A stretch of DNA of 64,000 bases, taken from NCBI RefSeq assembly GCF_014648175.1, contig NZ_BMQP01000035.1:1-64000 (forward strand), given 5' to 3'. This stretch comes from Planobispora rosea (lineage in GTDB: Bacteria > Actinomycetota > Actinomycetes > Streptosporangiales > Streptosporangiaceae). The position numbers and the translations under genes were made by a program. Position 1 is the first letter of the stretch. Every line of letters begins with the position of its first letter. A model generated the notes under the pieces. That model worked only from the letters and a program-made list of their open reading frames with translations. It did not search any database and was not told the DNA's origin. Positions 9,333-18,830 of this stretch are shown piece after piece.

Positions 9333-9708
9333 CGCGCAACGAGCGGATGGGATGCCTCGGGCTCGGACCTGCGCCGGCATCCCTCTGCTTCGGTCCCTGA
9401 ACACGAGAGCAGATTCCTTCGAGCCGGTGGGCACAGCTCGGCGGACCGGCCGACAGCTCAACGGCTCCCCGTGTCCCCCGAAGACGGCTGCGTGTCTGAA
9501 CGCACCCCCACCAGGAGACCTGCCGCCATCCTCGGCCGGGTGATCGATCAGCCGGACGACGGGGGTGGCGGCCCGTTCTTTTCGCCAGATACATGCCCGG
9601 CCGTCCTGAGCTTGAGGCCGCCAAGCCGAAGAGAAGACTCCTGGTCGACACCTCTGCCCCGGCCCATCCCCTTCCCCGCCCACCCGGAACGAAGATGAGG
9701 AGTCTTCC
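9333..9708. other. intergenic region, nothing recognised
   Basis: This is 376 bp between the aldehyde dehydrogenase and the acyl-CoA synthetase. No gene, clear hairpin or mobile-element end was recognised. The ribosome site for the next gene (GATGAGGAG) lies at its right end. Confidence 0.4.
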
Positions 9709-11289
9709 GTGACCGAGCGCACCTATAACCTGGCCGATCTCCTGGAGATCGTCGCGACAGCGGACCCGGACAGGCCGGCGCTGGTCGCCGGCGATGTGCG
9801 GCTGTCCTATGGGGAATTGAGCGCGCGGGCGAGCAGGGTCGGCCACCACCTGGCGCAAGTGGGTATCAGGCCGGGCGATCATGTGGCGATCCTGGCGTAC
9901 AACCGGGCCGAGTGGCTGGAGTCGATGTTCGGGATACACAAGATCAGAGCGGTGCCGATCCCGGTCAACTACCGCTATGTCGCAGGTGAGCTCCGGCACG
10001 TCCTCGTTGATTCCGACTCCGTCGCGATCATCGGGGAACGCTCCCTGCTCGCCCGTGTCGAGGAGGTCCGCAACGAGCTGCCGAAGCTGAGCCACGTCAT
10101 GGTCCTCGAGGACGGCGGCGACGAGACGATCCCCGGCGCAGTGCCCTATGAGGAGGCGCTCGCGGCGGCCTCACCCCACGACGATTTCCCGCCACGTTCC
10201 AGTGACGACCGTTACATCATGTACACAGGCGGCACGACGGGTTACCCGAAAGGGGTGGAGTGGCGTTGCGAGGACATCTTCTTCGGCGCGCTCGGGGGCG
10301 GCAGCTCCCTGAACACCCCGATATCGCACCCCGCTCAGCTCGCGGAGGCCGCCAACAAGCCCGGCGCCGTCATCTTGAACTGCGCGCCGGTGATGCACGG
10401 GGCCGGTCAGTGGATGACGCTCATGGGCCTGTTCGTCGGGGCCAAAGTCGTGCTCTACACCGAGCGTGCGTTCGCTCCCGAGGAGGCGCTGGCCCTGCTG
10501 TCCGCGGAGGGCGCGAACGTATTGATGATCGTGGGCGACGCCATGGGCCGCCCGATCGCTGAGCAGCTGGCCAACGGCCGGTACGACACCGATTCGCTGT
10601 ACGCACTCTCGTCCGGTGGAGCACCGCTGACCCCCGCCGTCCGCGATGCGCTCCGCAGCCATCTCCCTGACGTCCGCTTCGTCGATAACTACGGCGCCTC
10701 GGAGACCGGTGTCGGCGGCACCTCCGCCGATGGCAGGAGCAGCGGGACCGCCAAGTTCAGGATGGGGCCCGACTGCACCGTGCTCGATGACGAGCTGCGG
10801 GTCGTCGCACCCGGCGAGATCGGCAAGCTGGCCCGCAGCGGGCACATTCCCCTTGGCTACTACAACGACCCGGCCAAGACCGCGGCCACCTTTTTCACCG
10901 ACAGCCAGGGCACCCGCTGGTCGATTCCCGGAGATTTCGCCACTCTTGAGCCTGACGGAACGATCGTGTTGCTCGGCCGTGGCTCCTTGGTAATCAACAG
11001 CGGTGGCGAAAAGATCTTCCCGGAGGAAGTGGAGGCGTCCATCAAGGAGCATCCCGATATCTCCGACGCGATCGTCGTCGGCGTACCCGACGAGAGGTTC
11101 GGCCAGAAGGTCGCGGCGGTGGTCTCTGCTCACCCGGGCAAGGAGGTCTCTCTGGAGGAGCTCAACACGTTCCTGGCCGACCGGATCGCCGGCTTCAAGC
11201 TGCCTCGCAAGATCAAGGTCGTCACCGAGGTGAAGCGCACGGCCGTCGGCAAGCCCGACTACAAATGGGCCGCGTCGGTCGTCGGCTGA
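9709..11289 (+). CDS. acyl-CoA synthetase (AMP-forming, FadD-like)
   Basis: A 526-residue ANL-superfamily ligase that activates a carboxylic acid with ATP and CoA via an acyl-adenylate. The P-loop-like motif YTGGTTGYPKGVEW is at about 171-184, the DNYGASETG motif at about 327, and the C-terminal hinge and lysine region with GEKIFPEEVEASI followed by KRTAVGKPDYKW. The GTG start at 9709 follows GATGAGGAG. Length and motifs fit the FadD group that handles fatty, cyclic or steroid-derived acids. In this cluster it would activate the acid from the aldehyde dehydrogenase so that it can enter beta-oxidation. Confidence 0.92.
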   Translation: MTERTYNLADLLEIVATADPDRPALVAGDVRLSYGELSARASRVGHHLAQVGIRPGDHVAILAYNRAEWLESMFGIHKIRAVPIPVNYRYVAGELRHVLVDSDSVAIIGERSLLARVEEVRNELPKLSHVMVLEDGGDETIPGAVPYEEALAAASPHDDFPPRSSDDRYIMYTGGTTGYPKGVEWRCEDIFFGALGGGSSLNTPISHPAQLAEAANKPGAVILNCAPVMHGAGQWMTLMGLFVGAKVVLYTERAFAPEEALALLSAEGANVLMIVGDAMGRPIAEQLANGRYDTDSLYALSSGGAPLTPAVRDALRSHLPDVRFVDNYGASETGVGGTSADGRSSGTAKFRMGPDCTVLDDELRVVAPGEIGKLARSGHIPLGYYNDPAKTAATFFTDSQGTRWSIPGDFATLEPDGTIVLLGRGSLVINSGGEKIFPEEVEASIKEHPDISDAIVVGVPDERFGQKVAAVVSAHPGKEVSLEELNTFLADRIAGFKLPRKIKVVTEVKRTAVGKPDYKWAASVVG

Positions 11290-11852
11290 GCCGGTCCCCG
11301 ACGCCGGGCAAGCTCTTGTGCGCTGAACCGGGCGATTCAGGGATCGCCGCGATCTGCGACTACCAGAACGCTGCCGAGTTCATAGGCGGTCTCATGTCTG
11401 TTCGCCCCTTTTCGCCCGCAGGTGGGCCGAGTCCGGCACGATGCGGGCAAGGCCGAGCAGCTCAGGAGCGGCAAGTTTGTCGAGCACCGCTCGGCGCAGC
11501 CTGCCCCCCCGGGGGGCTCGCGACCGGATGAGGAAGCGGTGAGGGGTGCTCACGAGCGGTGTCAACCTGTCGGCGGACCAAGGAACGGTTGATCACTTCC
11601 CGGGACGAGGCGACGGCCCGCCCGAGTCGGGGTGACTTCCCGCGACCGACTGTCGAGCTGCCGGCGGGATCACCGCCTCCACAACATGCCGACCGGCCGG
11701 TCTGTGGTGCGCCCGCATGGCCGCACATCGTCAGTGCCCTTCTCCATGACCGTCATCCATGCTCGGAAGAGCCCGTCAACAGCCACGCCATCCGGGAGCG
11801 CAGTAAGATCCCGTCCGATCGAGGTGGTCGGACGGGATCTCGTCAACGTGCT
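11290..11852. other. intergenic region with a perfect hairpin
   Basis: No intact gene is seen. A perfect 13-bp inverted repeat (arms 11806-11818 and 11828-11840, 9-nt loop) lies in this stretch without a following T-run. It may be a terminator-like element or part of the adjacent decayed insertion sequence. Confidence 0.4.
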
Positions 11853-12083
11853 TCAGGCCGTCTCGAGAACGGCCCCGGTGATGCGCGGCGGACTTTTCAG
11901 GTCCCGAAATGCGACGGCAGAGCCTGTCACGCACACCCGCTCTATCAACAGGTAGATGATGGCCTCGAACACCGCTTCATCAGGCGCATTCCGCGTCCCG
12001 CCCTCCTTGCGGGTGCAGCTGCGCCGACGACAGCAACGGCCGGGTGATCTCCCCGGATCCACCCGGAAGCGATTCACCGCCAC
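11853..12083 (-). pseudogene. IS5-type transposase N-terminal fragment
   Basis: The minus strand reads APDEAVFEAIIYLLIERVC followed by AVAFRDLKS, which resembles the N-terminal insertion-element domain (DUF4096 type) of IS5-family transposases, where a bulky EAIIYLL helix precedes a helix-turn-helix. The fragment stops after about 75 codons and no catalytic domain follows. It is a remnant and appears separate from the IS5-type remnant at 1873-2459. Confidence 0.5.
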
Positions 12084-12147
12084 ACGCTCTTACCCATGCC
12101 TGACTGACGCCCGGCTCACCCCATAGGACATCCTCTAAGGCGCCGGA

Positions 12148-13446
12148 TCAGGAGGTGACGCGCGGGGGCGGCAGCATGGCGAAGACCTCGGCGAAGGCGG
12201 CGACGGTCTCGGCGACCTCGGCCGGGCCGTGTTCGGTGGACAGGAAGAGCCTTCCATGGGGAAGCAGATAGATGCCGCGGGCCAGCATCTCCGGAACGAG
12301 GAGGTCGTCCCACCAGTGCCAGTCGGCGGTGATGAAGTCGTCCGGGCCGGTGATCTCCGGCAGGCCGGGCGCGACGAGCGCGGTCGCGCCGATGCCGTGG
12401 ACGGCGATGGTATGCCCGGTCTTGGCCGCGGCAGCCCGGATGCCTTCCACGAGAGTCCGGCTGGTGTTCTCGATCTGCGGGTACACCCCGTCCGCGCTGA
12501 GCACGTCCATCGTGGCGTCGACCGCCGCCATGGCCAGCGGGTTGCCGTTGAAGGTGCCCGAGTGCACGGTGTCCCGGGTGACGAGGTCGATGATGTCGGC
12601 GCGTCCCGCCACCGCGGAGGCCCCCAACCCGCCGCCGATGGCCTTGCCGAAGGTCGCCAGGTCGGGGGTGACCCCGAATCGTCCGGTCGCGCCGGCGAGG
12701 CCGAGCCGTAGCCCGGAGACGACCTCGTCAAAGATCAGTAGGGCTCCGTGCTCGTCGCACAGGCGGCGCAGGCCCTCGAGGAAGCCCGGAGCGGGAACCA
12801 CGCTTCCGGTGTTGGACGAGGTCGGGTCCACCAGGACCGCGGCGACCCGGCCGGGTTCGGCGGCGAAGAGCGCCGCACAGGCGTCGAGGTCGTTGTAGAG
12901 GCCGACTCGCAGGTCGGCCAGCGAGGACGCGGGCTGCCCCGCAGAATGCGGGATGGCGCTTCCCCCGCCACCGTAGACGACGACGCTGGCGAAGACGGTG
13001 TCATGCCAGCCGTGGTACCCGCCGCCGAGCTTGATGACGACATCGCGGCCGGTGTGGGAACGCGCCAGGCGCAGTGCGATCTGCACAGCCTCGGTGCCGG
13101 TATTGGACCACAGCAGCCGCTCGGCCCATCCCAGCGCGGCGAGGAACTTCTCGGCCGCGACGATCTCGGTGAGGTTCCCGCCGCCGAACAGGGTTCCCCG
13201 ATCGAGCTGCGCTTTGACCGCCGCGCCGACCTGCGGGTGCGCATGTCCCAGCAGGAGCGGCCCCCAGCCCAGGACGTAGTCGATATAGCTGTTGTCCTCG
13301 ATGTCGACGATGCGCGGTCCGTTACCCGAAGCGAAGTAGATCTGGTGGGGCTTGACCGAGCTGCGCACGCTCGACGTCACGCCTCCACCGATGCTTCGCT
13401 GCGCCCGGTCCAGCGCCGTCTTCGACGCGCTCCACTGCGACACCAT
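12148..13446 (-). CDS. class III aminotransferase
   Basis: A PLP-dependent class III (fold type I) aminotransferase of 432 residues, close to the glutamate-1-semialdehyde aminomutase/beta-amino-acid group. The PLP-ring aspartate is in IFDEVVSGLRLG (about 238) and the Schiff-base lysine in TFGKAIGGGLG (about 266). The N-terminal GGGVTSSVR string is typical of that group. The ATG at 13446 is preceded by AGGAGG. It lies alone between a decayed IS5 fragment and an IS3 fragment. A decayed relative, with the middle deleted, is at 23538-23875. The amino donor and substrate are unknown. Confidence 0.9.
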   Translation of the reverse strand: MVSQWSASKTALDRAQRSIGGGVTSSVRSSVKPHQIYFASGNGPRIVDIEDNSYIDYVLGWGPLLLGHAHPQVGAAVKAQLDRGTLFGGGNLTEIVAAEKFLAALGWAERLLWSNTGTEAVQIALRLARSHTGRDVVIKLGGGYHGWHDTVFASVVVYGGGGSAIPHSAGQPASSLADLRVGLYNDLDACAALFAAEPGRVAAVLVDPTSSNTGSVVPAPGFLEGLRRLCDEHGALLIFDEVVSGLRLGLAGATGRFGVTPDLATFGKAIGGGLGASAVAGRADIIDLVTRDTVHSGTFNGNPLAMAAVDATMDVLSADGVYPQIENTSRTLVEGIRAAAAKTGHTIAVHGIGATALVAPGLPEITGPDDFITADWHWWDDLLVPEMLARGIYLLPHGRLFLSTEHGPAEVAETVAAFAEVFAMLPPPRVTS

Positions 13447-13635
13447 GCCACTTCCTCCTGCGCGAGACCAGAGTTCTCGGACCGCGTCCGCGATCCGATC
13501 GTGCGGAACGCCGCGTCCTGATCCGACTCTGGCATCGGCGGCCGCGGGATCATTGACGACGAGTGCCAGCTTGTAGAAGCAAGGCGTCCGTCGCTACGGA
13601 CGGGGTTTCGGCTGGACGGCAGGGCAAGGAAGTCC

Positions 13636-13788
13636 ATGGTCGACCAGTCGGCCGGATCGGAAGGTCGCGTCACGGCCATCGGCACCATCCCGCCGGACGA
13701 GTACGAAGCCCTCTACTACGCTCAACACCACCCCAGCGAACCCGCTGGAATCAACTCCTGAGGTCTCCACCGAAGCCGGGGCGGTTCA
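13636..13788 (+). pseudogene. IS3-type transposase C-terminal remnant with right end
   Basis: A 41-codon reading frame (13636-13761) ends with GTIPPDEYEALYYAQHHPSE, very like the C-terminal tail of IS3-family OrfB transposases, where a PAEYE..YY motif is near-terminal. About 15 nt after its stop, CCGGGGCGGTTCA (13776-13788) resembles the terminal repeat of actinobacterial IS3 elements. The rest of the element is gone. Confidence 0.6.
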
Positions 13789-13848
13789 ACCTGAGGTGCG
13801 GCCGTCACGCAGGACAGAGCATGCAGGGCGGCAGCCCCGTCCAACGTC

Positions 13849-13910
13849 TTGGCGCGTTCGCCCAATGAGTTGTGGACGCTGCGACCGATAGTCGGAACAC
13901 CGTCCATGGC
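13849..13910 (+). other. recurrent LARxxNE/PIVG segment upstream of the GMC oxidoreductase
   Basis: The string CAATGAG, then 15 nt, then CCGATAGTCGGA occurs at 13863-13896 and again at 17616-17649 with identical spacing. In one frame both encode LARxxNE and PIVG. The 12-mer contains a CCGA/TCGG inverted repeat. Each copy lies about 200-270 bp before a catabolic gene. It may be a shared control element or the same decayed gene. Confidence 0.4.
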
Positions 13911-14086
13911 GCGCGGAGCTTGTACCGCCAAGTGGGGCGACAGCGGTATCCCGGATGGAACGGCGGTCGGTTCCTTCACCCCGGTCTCCCCGGAACCGCC
14001 TTTCGTCTATCCGGTCCTCACACCGCTCCCGCGACTCCTGCCGGGATGTGAAAGGCATCAAGCGCGAGAGAAATGGGGTGGGGTCA

Positions 14087-15643
14087 ATGGGCCTCCGTTC
14101 GGTCCCGGCGGTCGACGGCCGCCCCGACGTGCTGATCGTCGGGGCCGGGGGAGCGGGTGCGGTGCTCGGGGCGAGGCTCAGCGCCGATCGGAGCCGGTCG
14201 GTGCTGGTCTTCGAAGCAGGGCCGGTCCCGGTCGGCGGATTCTCCGCCGACCTTCTCGACGCGCGGCTGGTGCCAGGTGCACGGCCCCGTCTGACCACCA
14301 CGAACGCTTATCCGGCAGAGCTCGCGCCGGGGCGGCCCTATATGGCGGTTCGCGGGAAGGTGCTCGGCGGCTCGACGACGGTCAACGGCGGCTACTTCAT
14401 CCGGGCACGGAAGTCCGACTTCGCCCGCTGGGCGGCGGCCTCCGGAGATGCCCGCTGGTCCTACGAGGCGGCGCTTCCTTTGCTGCGGCGGCTGGAGAAC
14501 GATCTCGACATGGGGGAGTCGGACCTGCACGGCGGGACCGGGCCGATCAAGGTCCGGCGGACTTCGCTCACCCACCCCGCCGCGCACGCCTTCGCGGAGG
14601 CCGCACGGGAACTGGGCCATACCGCAGAAGCCGACAAGAACGCCCAAGGTCCCCCGGGTTTCGGGCCGGTTCCCACCAATGTGGCCTGCGGCGTGCGGAT
14701 CAACACCGGGGCCGCCTACCTGTTGGGCGTCATCTCCCGGCCGAACCTCGCCGTACACGGCGACTGCACCGTGCGTTCCATCGTGCTGCGACGGGGACCG
14801 GGCGGTCTGCGCGCGACGGGTGTCCTGGCGGTCCGGGACGGTCATGCCGAGGTGATCGAGGCAGGCCGGGTCATTGTGTGCGCCGGGGCGTTCGGCTCGG
14901 CGCACCTGCTGCAGGTGTCGGGGATCGGCCCGGCCGAGGTGCTGACCGCCGCCGGAATCCAGGTCGTCCACGACCTTCCGGCCATCGGCGCCGCGTTCAG
15001 CGACCATCCACAGGTCGTCGTCGAGTGGGTGCCCAACCGTACGCTGCCGGAGCCCGAGGACAGCTGGCTGGGCGGGGCGCTCCACCTGGGCTCGGGGGGA
15101 GGCGAGCCTGGCGACCTGGAGATCCTCCAGTCGCTCGTGCCTATGGCGGGACTCGTCAGGGGCCAGACCACGGCGCCGGGGGCGCCGCATGCGTTCCTCG
15201 TCTCGGTGCAGACTCCCCGGCCGCTCGGCCGGTTGCGCGCGCTCTCGCCCGACCTGGATACTCCACCCCGCATCTGCTACGGCTATCTGGCCGAACCGGA
15301 AGATCGCCGACGGCTGCGCCAAGCGGTCAGGGCGACAGCGGCGATCTTGGGATCGGCCGCGTTCGCCGAGCTGACCGCCGAGCGGGCCGAGGTCGTCGAT
15401 CTGGACGACACGGGGCTCGACGAGTGGATCGCCGCCCGGCTCGGCACGTCGCAGCACACCTGCGGGACCGTCCCGATGGGCCGCTCCGGTGACCCGGCGG
15501 CGGCCGTGGACGGGAGCGGCGCGGTCCATGGAGTGGCCAACCTGACCATCGCGGACACATCGATCCTGCCGGCCGCCCCCCTACGCGGCCCGGCGAACTC
15601 GGCTGTGCTGGTCGGAGAGGTGATCGCGGAGGCGCTGGCCTGA
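14087..15643 (+). CDS. GMC-family oxidoreductase, MftG-like
   Basis: A 518-residue FAD-containing glucose-methanol-choline oxidoreductase. The ADP-binding fold VLIVGAGGAGAVLGARLSAD lies at about 15-34, GKVLGGSTTVNGGYFIRA is the GMC signature region, and the catalytic histidine is probably in SQHTCGTVPMG (about 456). The NGGYF and RKSDFARWAA segments are reminiscent of MftG, the mycofactocin-system GMC enzyme thought to return electrons from mycofactocinol to the respiratory chain. No mftA-F genes are in the window. The ATG at 14087 was chosen because similarity begins there; an upstream start at 13955 would add low-complexity residues. It could instead be a plain alcohol oxidase. Confidence 0.82.
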   Translation: MGLRSVPAVDGRPDVLIVGAGGAGAVLGARLSADRSRSVLVFEAGPVPVGGFSADLLDARLVPGARPRLTTTNAYPAELAPGRPYMAVRGKVLGGSTTVNGGYFIRARKSDFARWAAASGDARWSYEAALPLLRRLENDLDMGESDLHGGTGPIKVRRTSLTHPAAHAFAEAARELGHTAEADKNAQGPPGFGPVPTNVACGVRINTGAAYLLGVISRPNLAVHGDCTVRSIVLRRGPGGLRATGVLAVRDGHAEVIEAGRVIVCAGAFGSAHLLQVSGIGPAEVLTAAGIQVVHDLPAIGAAFSDHPQVVVEWVPNRTLPEPEDSWLGGALHLGSGGGEPGDLEILQSLVPMAGLVRGQTTAPGAPHAFLVSVQTPRPLGRLRALSPDLDTPPRICYGYLAEPEDRRRLRQAVRATAAILGSAAFAELTAERAEVVDLDDTGLDEWIAARLGTSQHTCGTVPMGRSGDPAAAVDGSGAVHGVANLTIADTSILPAAPLRGPANSAVLVGEVIAEALA

Positions 15644-15887
15644 GTACCCGCAAAAAGAGCGGCCGTCCGGAGCAACCTGTCCATGCGGATCAGGCCAGGG
15701 ACTGGGAGCGGCTTCATCGAAGTCCCGAAAGGCCGACGTGCAGGCAGACCGGTGCGCAGCGGCGCACTGCGCCGACACCGTGGCACGCAGACGCAATGCG
15801 TAGATCGGCACAACGGCCAGACTTTCGGCGTATGCCGGGCGGTGCCGAGGTTCGCACACGCCGACCGGTTGCGGAGGGGGACCGAAA

Positions 15888-17396
15888 GTGCTTGACGACA
15901 GCGGCGCCACACAAGCAGATGCCAAGGAGCCCGTCCTGGGCGATGCCGCGCCCAAAGGCGGCAGGCAGCGCCGGGAGCGCTACCGGGAGGGCACCGAGGA
16001 GGGATCTCCTCGGCTGGTACTGCTGACGATGGCGAGCGCCGGATTCCTCTTGTCGATGATCCAGAGCACTGTGGTGCCGGCTTTGCCGTTGATGGCCAGC
16101 CAGTTGAATACCTCGCTCACCACAGTGGCATGGGCGACCACCGTCGTTCTGCTGAGTGCTTCCGCCATGACGCCTTTGATGGGAAGGCTGGGAGACGTCC
16201 ACGGCCACAAAGTGGCATTCATCGGCGTGCTGACCGTGGCTCTGGCAGGCAGCCTTCTCGGGGCTCTCACCCACAGCGTGGGACTGCTGATCCTGGCGCG
16301 AGCGCTCCAAGGCGTGAGCCTGGGTCTCTTCCCGCTCGCCATGAGCGTCCTCCACCGGGAGATGCCGTCACACCGGCTGGCCGGCTCCATGGCCATCACC
16401 GCGTCCGCGATGAGCGTCGGCGGATGTCTCGCCCTCGTCGCGGGAGGGCTGCTGACACTGAACGGCGCGGACTATCGCCGCATCTTCTGGCTCAGCGTGG
16501 TGCTGTGCTGCCTCGTCCTGCTGCTCGCGACGCGGCTTCCACGACGGCGCGGGCCGGGCGGACGGGTGGACTATGCAGGCGCCGCGCTGCTGGCCTTGGG
16601 CCTCCTGGCGCTGCTGCTGCCGATCTCCCAAGGTGAACGCTGGGGGTGGGCCTCGGCTCCCGTGCTCGGACTCTTCGGCATCGCGGCGTTCGCACTCTGT
16701 GCCTTCGTCTGGTCTCAGGCTCGATCGTCGCAACCACTGGTCGCCGTCGGCATGCTCAAGAACGGCCCCGTGCTGGCGGCGAACATCGCCGGCTTCTGTG
16801 TCGGTCTCGCCATGCTGGTGCTCTACATGGGAGCCACCTACTTCGTTCAGGCGCCGACCGGTTCTGGATACGGCTTCGCCGCAGACGGTCTCCGCACGGC
16901 GTTCGTCTACATGTTGCCGGGTGCTATCGCCGCCATTCTGGCCGGTCCCATCCTCGGATCGTTGGTTCAGCGATTCGGCCCCAAGATCATTCTGGTGTTG
17001 GGCAGCCTCGTCGGTCTCGGGGCGATGCTCATGTTCACGCTCCGGCATGCCACGACCGCCGAGGTCGTGATCGCCATCATGGTCGGTGACCTCGCCATCG
17101 CCGCTGCCTATGCCTCAATGCCGGTGTTGTTGGTCGCGCACGTGCGGCCGGAAGAGACCGGGGTCGCTAACTCGATCAACTCGATCACGCGCACCATCGG
17201 CGGGGCCGTCGGCGCAGCAGTGGTGGGGGCTCTGCTGGTGAGCGACGTCAAGATGGTCGTCACCGGGACAGGACCGATCGAATTGCCGACCGAGGACGTC
17301 TACAACAAGATCTTCCTGCTCGGGGCCGTCTTCTTCGCCGGGGCCGCCGTGGCGGCCGCACTCGTCAAGACGCCACGTCTCCGGGACGGCAGATAA
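15888..17396 (+). CDS. MFS transporter (DHA2-like)
   Basis: A 502-residue major facilitator protein, probably with 14 membrane helices judging from length and the spread of hydrophobic segments. The motif between helices 2 and 3 is GRLGDVHGHKVAF, and ARALQGVSLGLFPLAMS is the helix 4-5 region. A 45-residue hydrophilic N-terminal tail precedes the first helix. The GTG start at 15888 follows a GGAGGGGG run. It lies between the GMC oxidoreductase and the hydrolase/Baeyer-Villiger pair and may import a substrate or export a toxic intermediate; the DHA2 branch is more often proton-driven export. Confidence 0.88.
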   Translation: MLDDSGATQADAKEPVLGDAAPKGGRQRRERYREGTEEGSPRLVLLTMASAGFLLSMIQSTVVPALPLMASQLNTSLTTVAWATTVVLLSASAMTPLMGRLGDVHGHKVAFIGVLTVALAGSLLGALTHSVGLLILARALQGVSLGLFPLAMSVLHREMPSHRLAGSMAITASAMSVGGCLALVAGGLLTLNGADYRRIFWLSVVLCCLVLLLATRLPRRRGPGGRVDYAGAALLALGLLALLLPISQGERWGWASAPVLGLFGIAAFALCAFVWSQARSSQPLVAVGMLKNGPVLAANIAGFCVGLAMLVLYMGATYFVQAPTGSGYGFAADGLRTAFVYMLPGAIAAILAGPILGSLVQRFGPKIILVLGSLVGLGAMLMFTLRHATTAEVVIAIMVGDLAIAAAYASMPVLLVAHVRPEETGVANSINSITRTIGGAVGAAVVGALLVSDVKMVVTGTGPIELPTEDVYNKIFLLGAVFFAGAAVAAALVKTPRLRDGR

Positions 17397-17580
17397 ATCA
17401 TTGGCCGCATTCCGATCGACCTCAGTGAGATCCGTTGGCCTCCTACCCGATGCCACATCGGCACGGGGCGGAAAAGCGGGCACGATCTGCGCCCGACCGC
17501 ACCGCCACGGAGAAGCACCATGAAAAGCAGACCGCCATGATCGCGACCGAAACGCGAAGCGGCATGCCTCGTCCGGCCGG

Positions 17581-17841
17581 ATGACAGAGCCGTCCTATGC
17601 CCTGGCGCGCCTGCTCAATGAGCAGCGCCGACACTGGCCGATAGTCGGAGCAGTCATAAACCCGCTCGCGGATCAGCAGGTCCGGGGGTGGATGACGAGG
17701 CGGAGGGTGGTTTCACCTCTTCGCCGCCGGCGTGGCAGTGGAAGAGCTGCTTTCCCAGCGGGTGTCCCTGCTCGGCGATCCCGCTCGACCGCCGCTCGTC
17801 TTCCACGGCAGCCGATTCCGTGCGCTGACCGTCACCGGTTG
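17581..17841 (+). pseudogene. decayed unidentified gene
   Basis: Coding-like sequence begins MTEPSYALARLLNEQRRHW and continues to about 17695. It then appears to shift frame to a segment reading FHLFAAGVAVEELLSQRVSL and ending PPLVFHGSRFRALTVTG before a stop at 17839-17841. I do not recognise the family. Its N-terminal string recurs at 13849. It may be the remains of a regulatory or small cytosolic protein; the frameshift is an inference from coding appearance only. Confidence 0.35.
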
Positions 17842-17919
17842 AGGCCCACCCCGTCCGCGAGGCGGTGAGGACCGGCGGACCGTAACAGCACATGATCATA
17901 AACCTTGGCAAGGAGAGCT

Positions 17920-18795
17920 ATGTCAACGGCTAGCACGGTTCCGGCAACTGCCGGAGACGTCAAAGAGAACCACGGCTCACTTCACATCGGTGACCTTGAG
18001 GTGAACTTCTTCGATTCGGTCGACGAGCACAGCGGTCTTCCGCCCATCGTGCTGGTCCACGGAACCGGCGGCAGCGCCCGCAGCCATTTCGGCTTCCTGT
18101 TCCCCATGCTGGCGGCCAAGCAGAGAGTAGTGGCAGTGGACCTGGCCACCCCGCAGGGCCCGCCGGACGAAGGACAGATCCGGATGGCGGAGCAGGTCCA
18201 GGCGGTGATCGAGAAGGTCCTTCCCGACCGGCCCGTGACCCTCGCCGGCTACTCGCTCGGCGCGGTGGTCGCCGCCACCGCCGCCGGCACCCGACCGGAC
18301 CTGGTGGGGGGACTGATCTTGATGGCCGGCTGGCTGAAGACTGACGCGCAGCAGAAGCTGCGCAACGACATCTGGCGGGCCCTGCGGCAGTCGGACGTCG
18401 AAGCGCTCCGGCGCTACCAGGCTTTCTGCGCCTTCAGCGCGCCTCTCCTGGCGATGTTGAGCGACGGTGAGATCGAAGCGCTCGTGTCGAGTTTCCGGAC
18501 CGACGACCTCATGGCAGCCCAGATGGAGATCAACCGACACGTGGACCTCACCGATGTCGCGCCGAAGATCGCCTGCCCGACCCTCATCGTCGCCGGCACG
18601 GACGACTTGATGACGCCGTTCAGGCAGTCCAAGCGGCTCTTCGGCGCCATCGCGGACGCCCGATACACCGAAGTCACCTCCGGCCACGCGATGGTCGTCG
18701 AGCGGCCCGCCGAACTGGTGCACCTGATCGCAGCGTTCAACGCCAACCCGAACCAGTACCCCGCGGGCGCGATTCTGCCGACCCGCCGACCCTGA
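17920..18795 (+). CDS. alpha/beta hydrolase
   Basis: A 291-residue alpha/beta-hydrolase-fold protein. VHGTGGSARSHFGF forms the oxyanion-hole region, the nucleophile elbow is GYSLGAVVAA (Ser at about 112), the acid is probably in IVAGTDDLMTPF, and the histidine is in SGHAMVVERP. The ATG at 17920 follows AAGGAG; a TTG at 17905 is less likely. It is 35 bp upstream of, and co-directional with, the Baeyer-Villiger-type monooxygenase at 18831, a pairing in which the hydrolase commonly opens the lactone or ester made by the monooxygenase. Confidence 0.9.
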   Translation: MSTASTVPATAGDVKENHGSLHIGDLEVNFFDSVDEHSGLPPIVLVHGTGGSARSHFGFLFPMLAAKQRVVAVDLATPQGPPDEGQIRMAEQVQAVIEKVLPDRPVTLAGYSLGAVVAATAAGTRPDLVGGLILMAGWLKTDAQQKLRNDIWRALRQSDVEALRRYQAFCAFSAPLLAMLSDGEIEALVSSFRTDDLMAAQMEINRHVDLTDVAPKIACPTLIVAGTDDLMTPFRQSKRLFGAIADARYTEVTSGHAMVVERPAELVHLIAAFNANPNQYPAGAILPTRRP

Positions 18796-18830
18796 CCCGC
18801 ACCCCGTACCTCCATCCGAAGGAGCTTGAT

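Noticed and set aside
11806..11840. Intrinsic terminator
   Set aside because: The hairpin is perfect but lies 0.5 kb from any gene end and lacks a T-run, so it was listed only as a structure.
13849..15492. 547-codon frame overlapping the GMC gene on the same strand
   Set aside because: Arg/Gly-rich out-of-frame shadow of the GMC oxidoreductase; only its first few codons are of interest as the LARxxNE segment.
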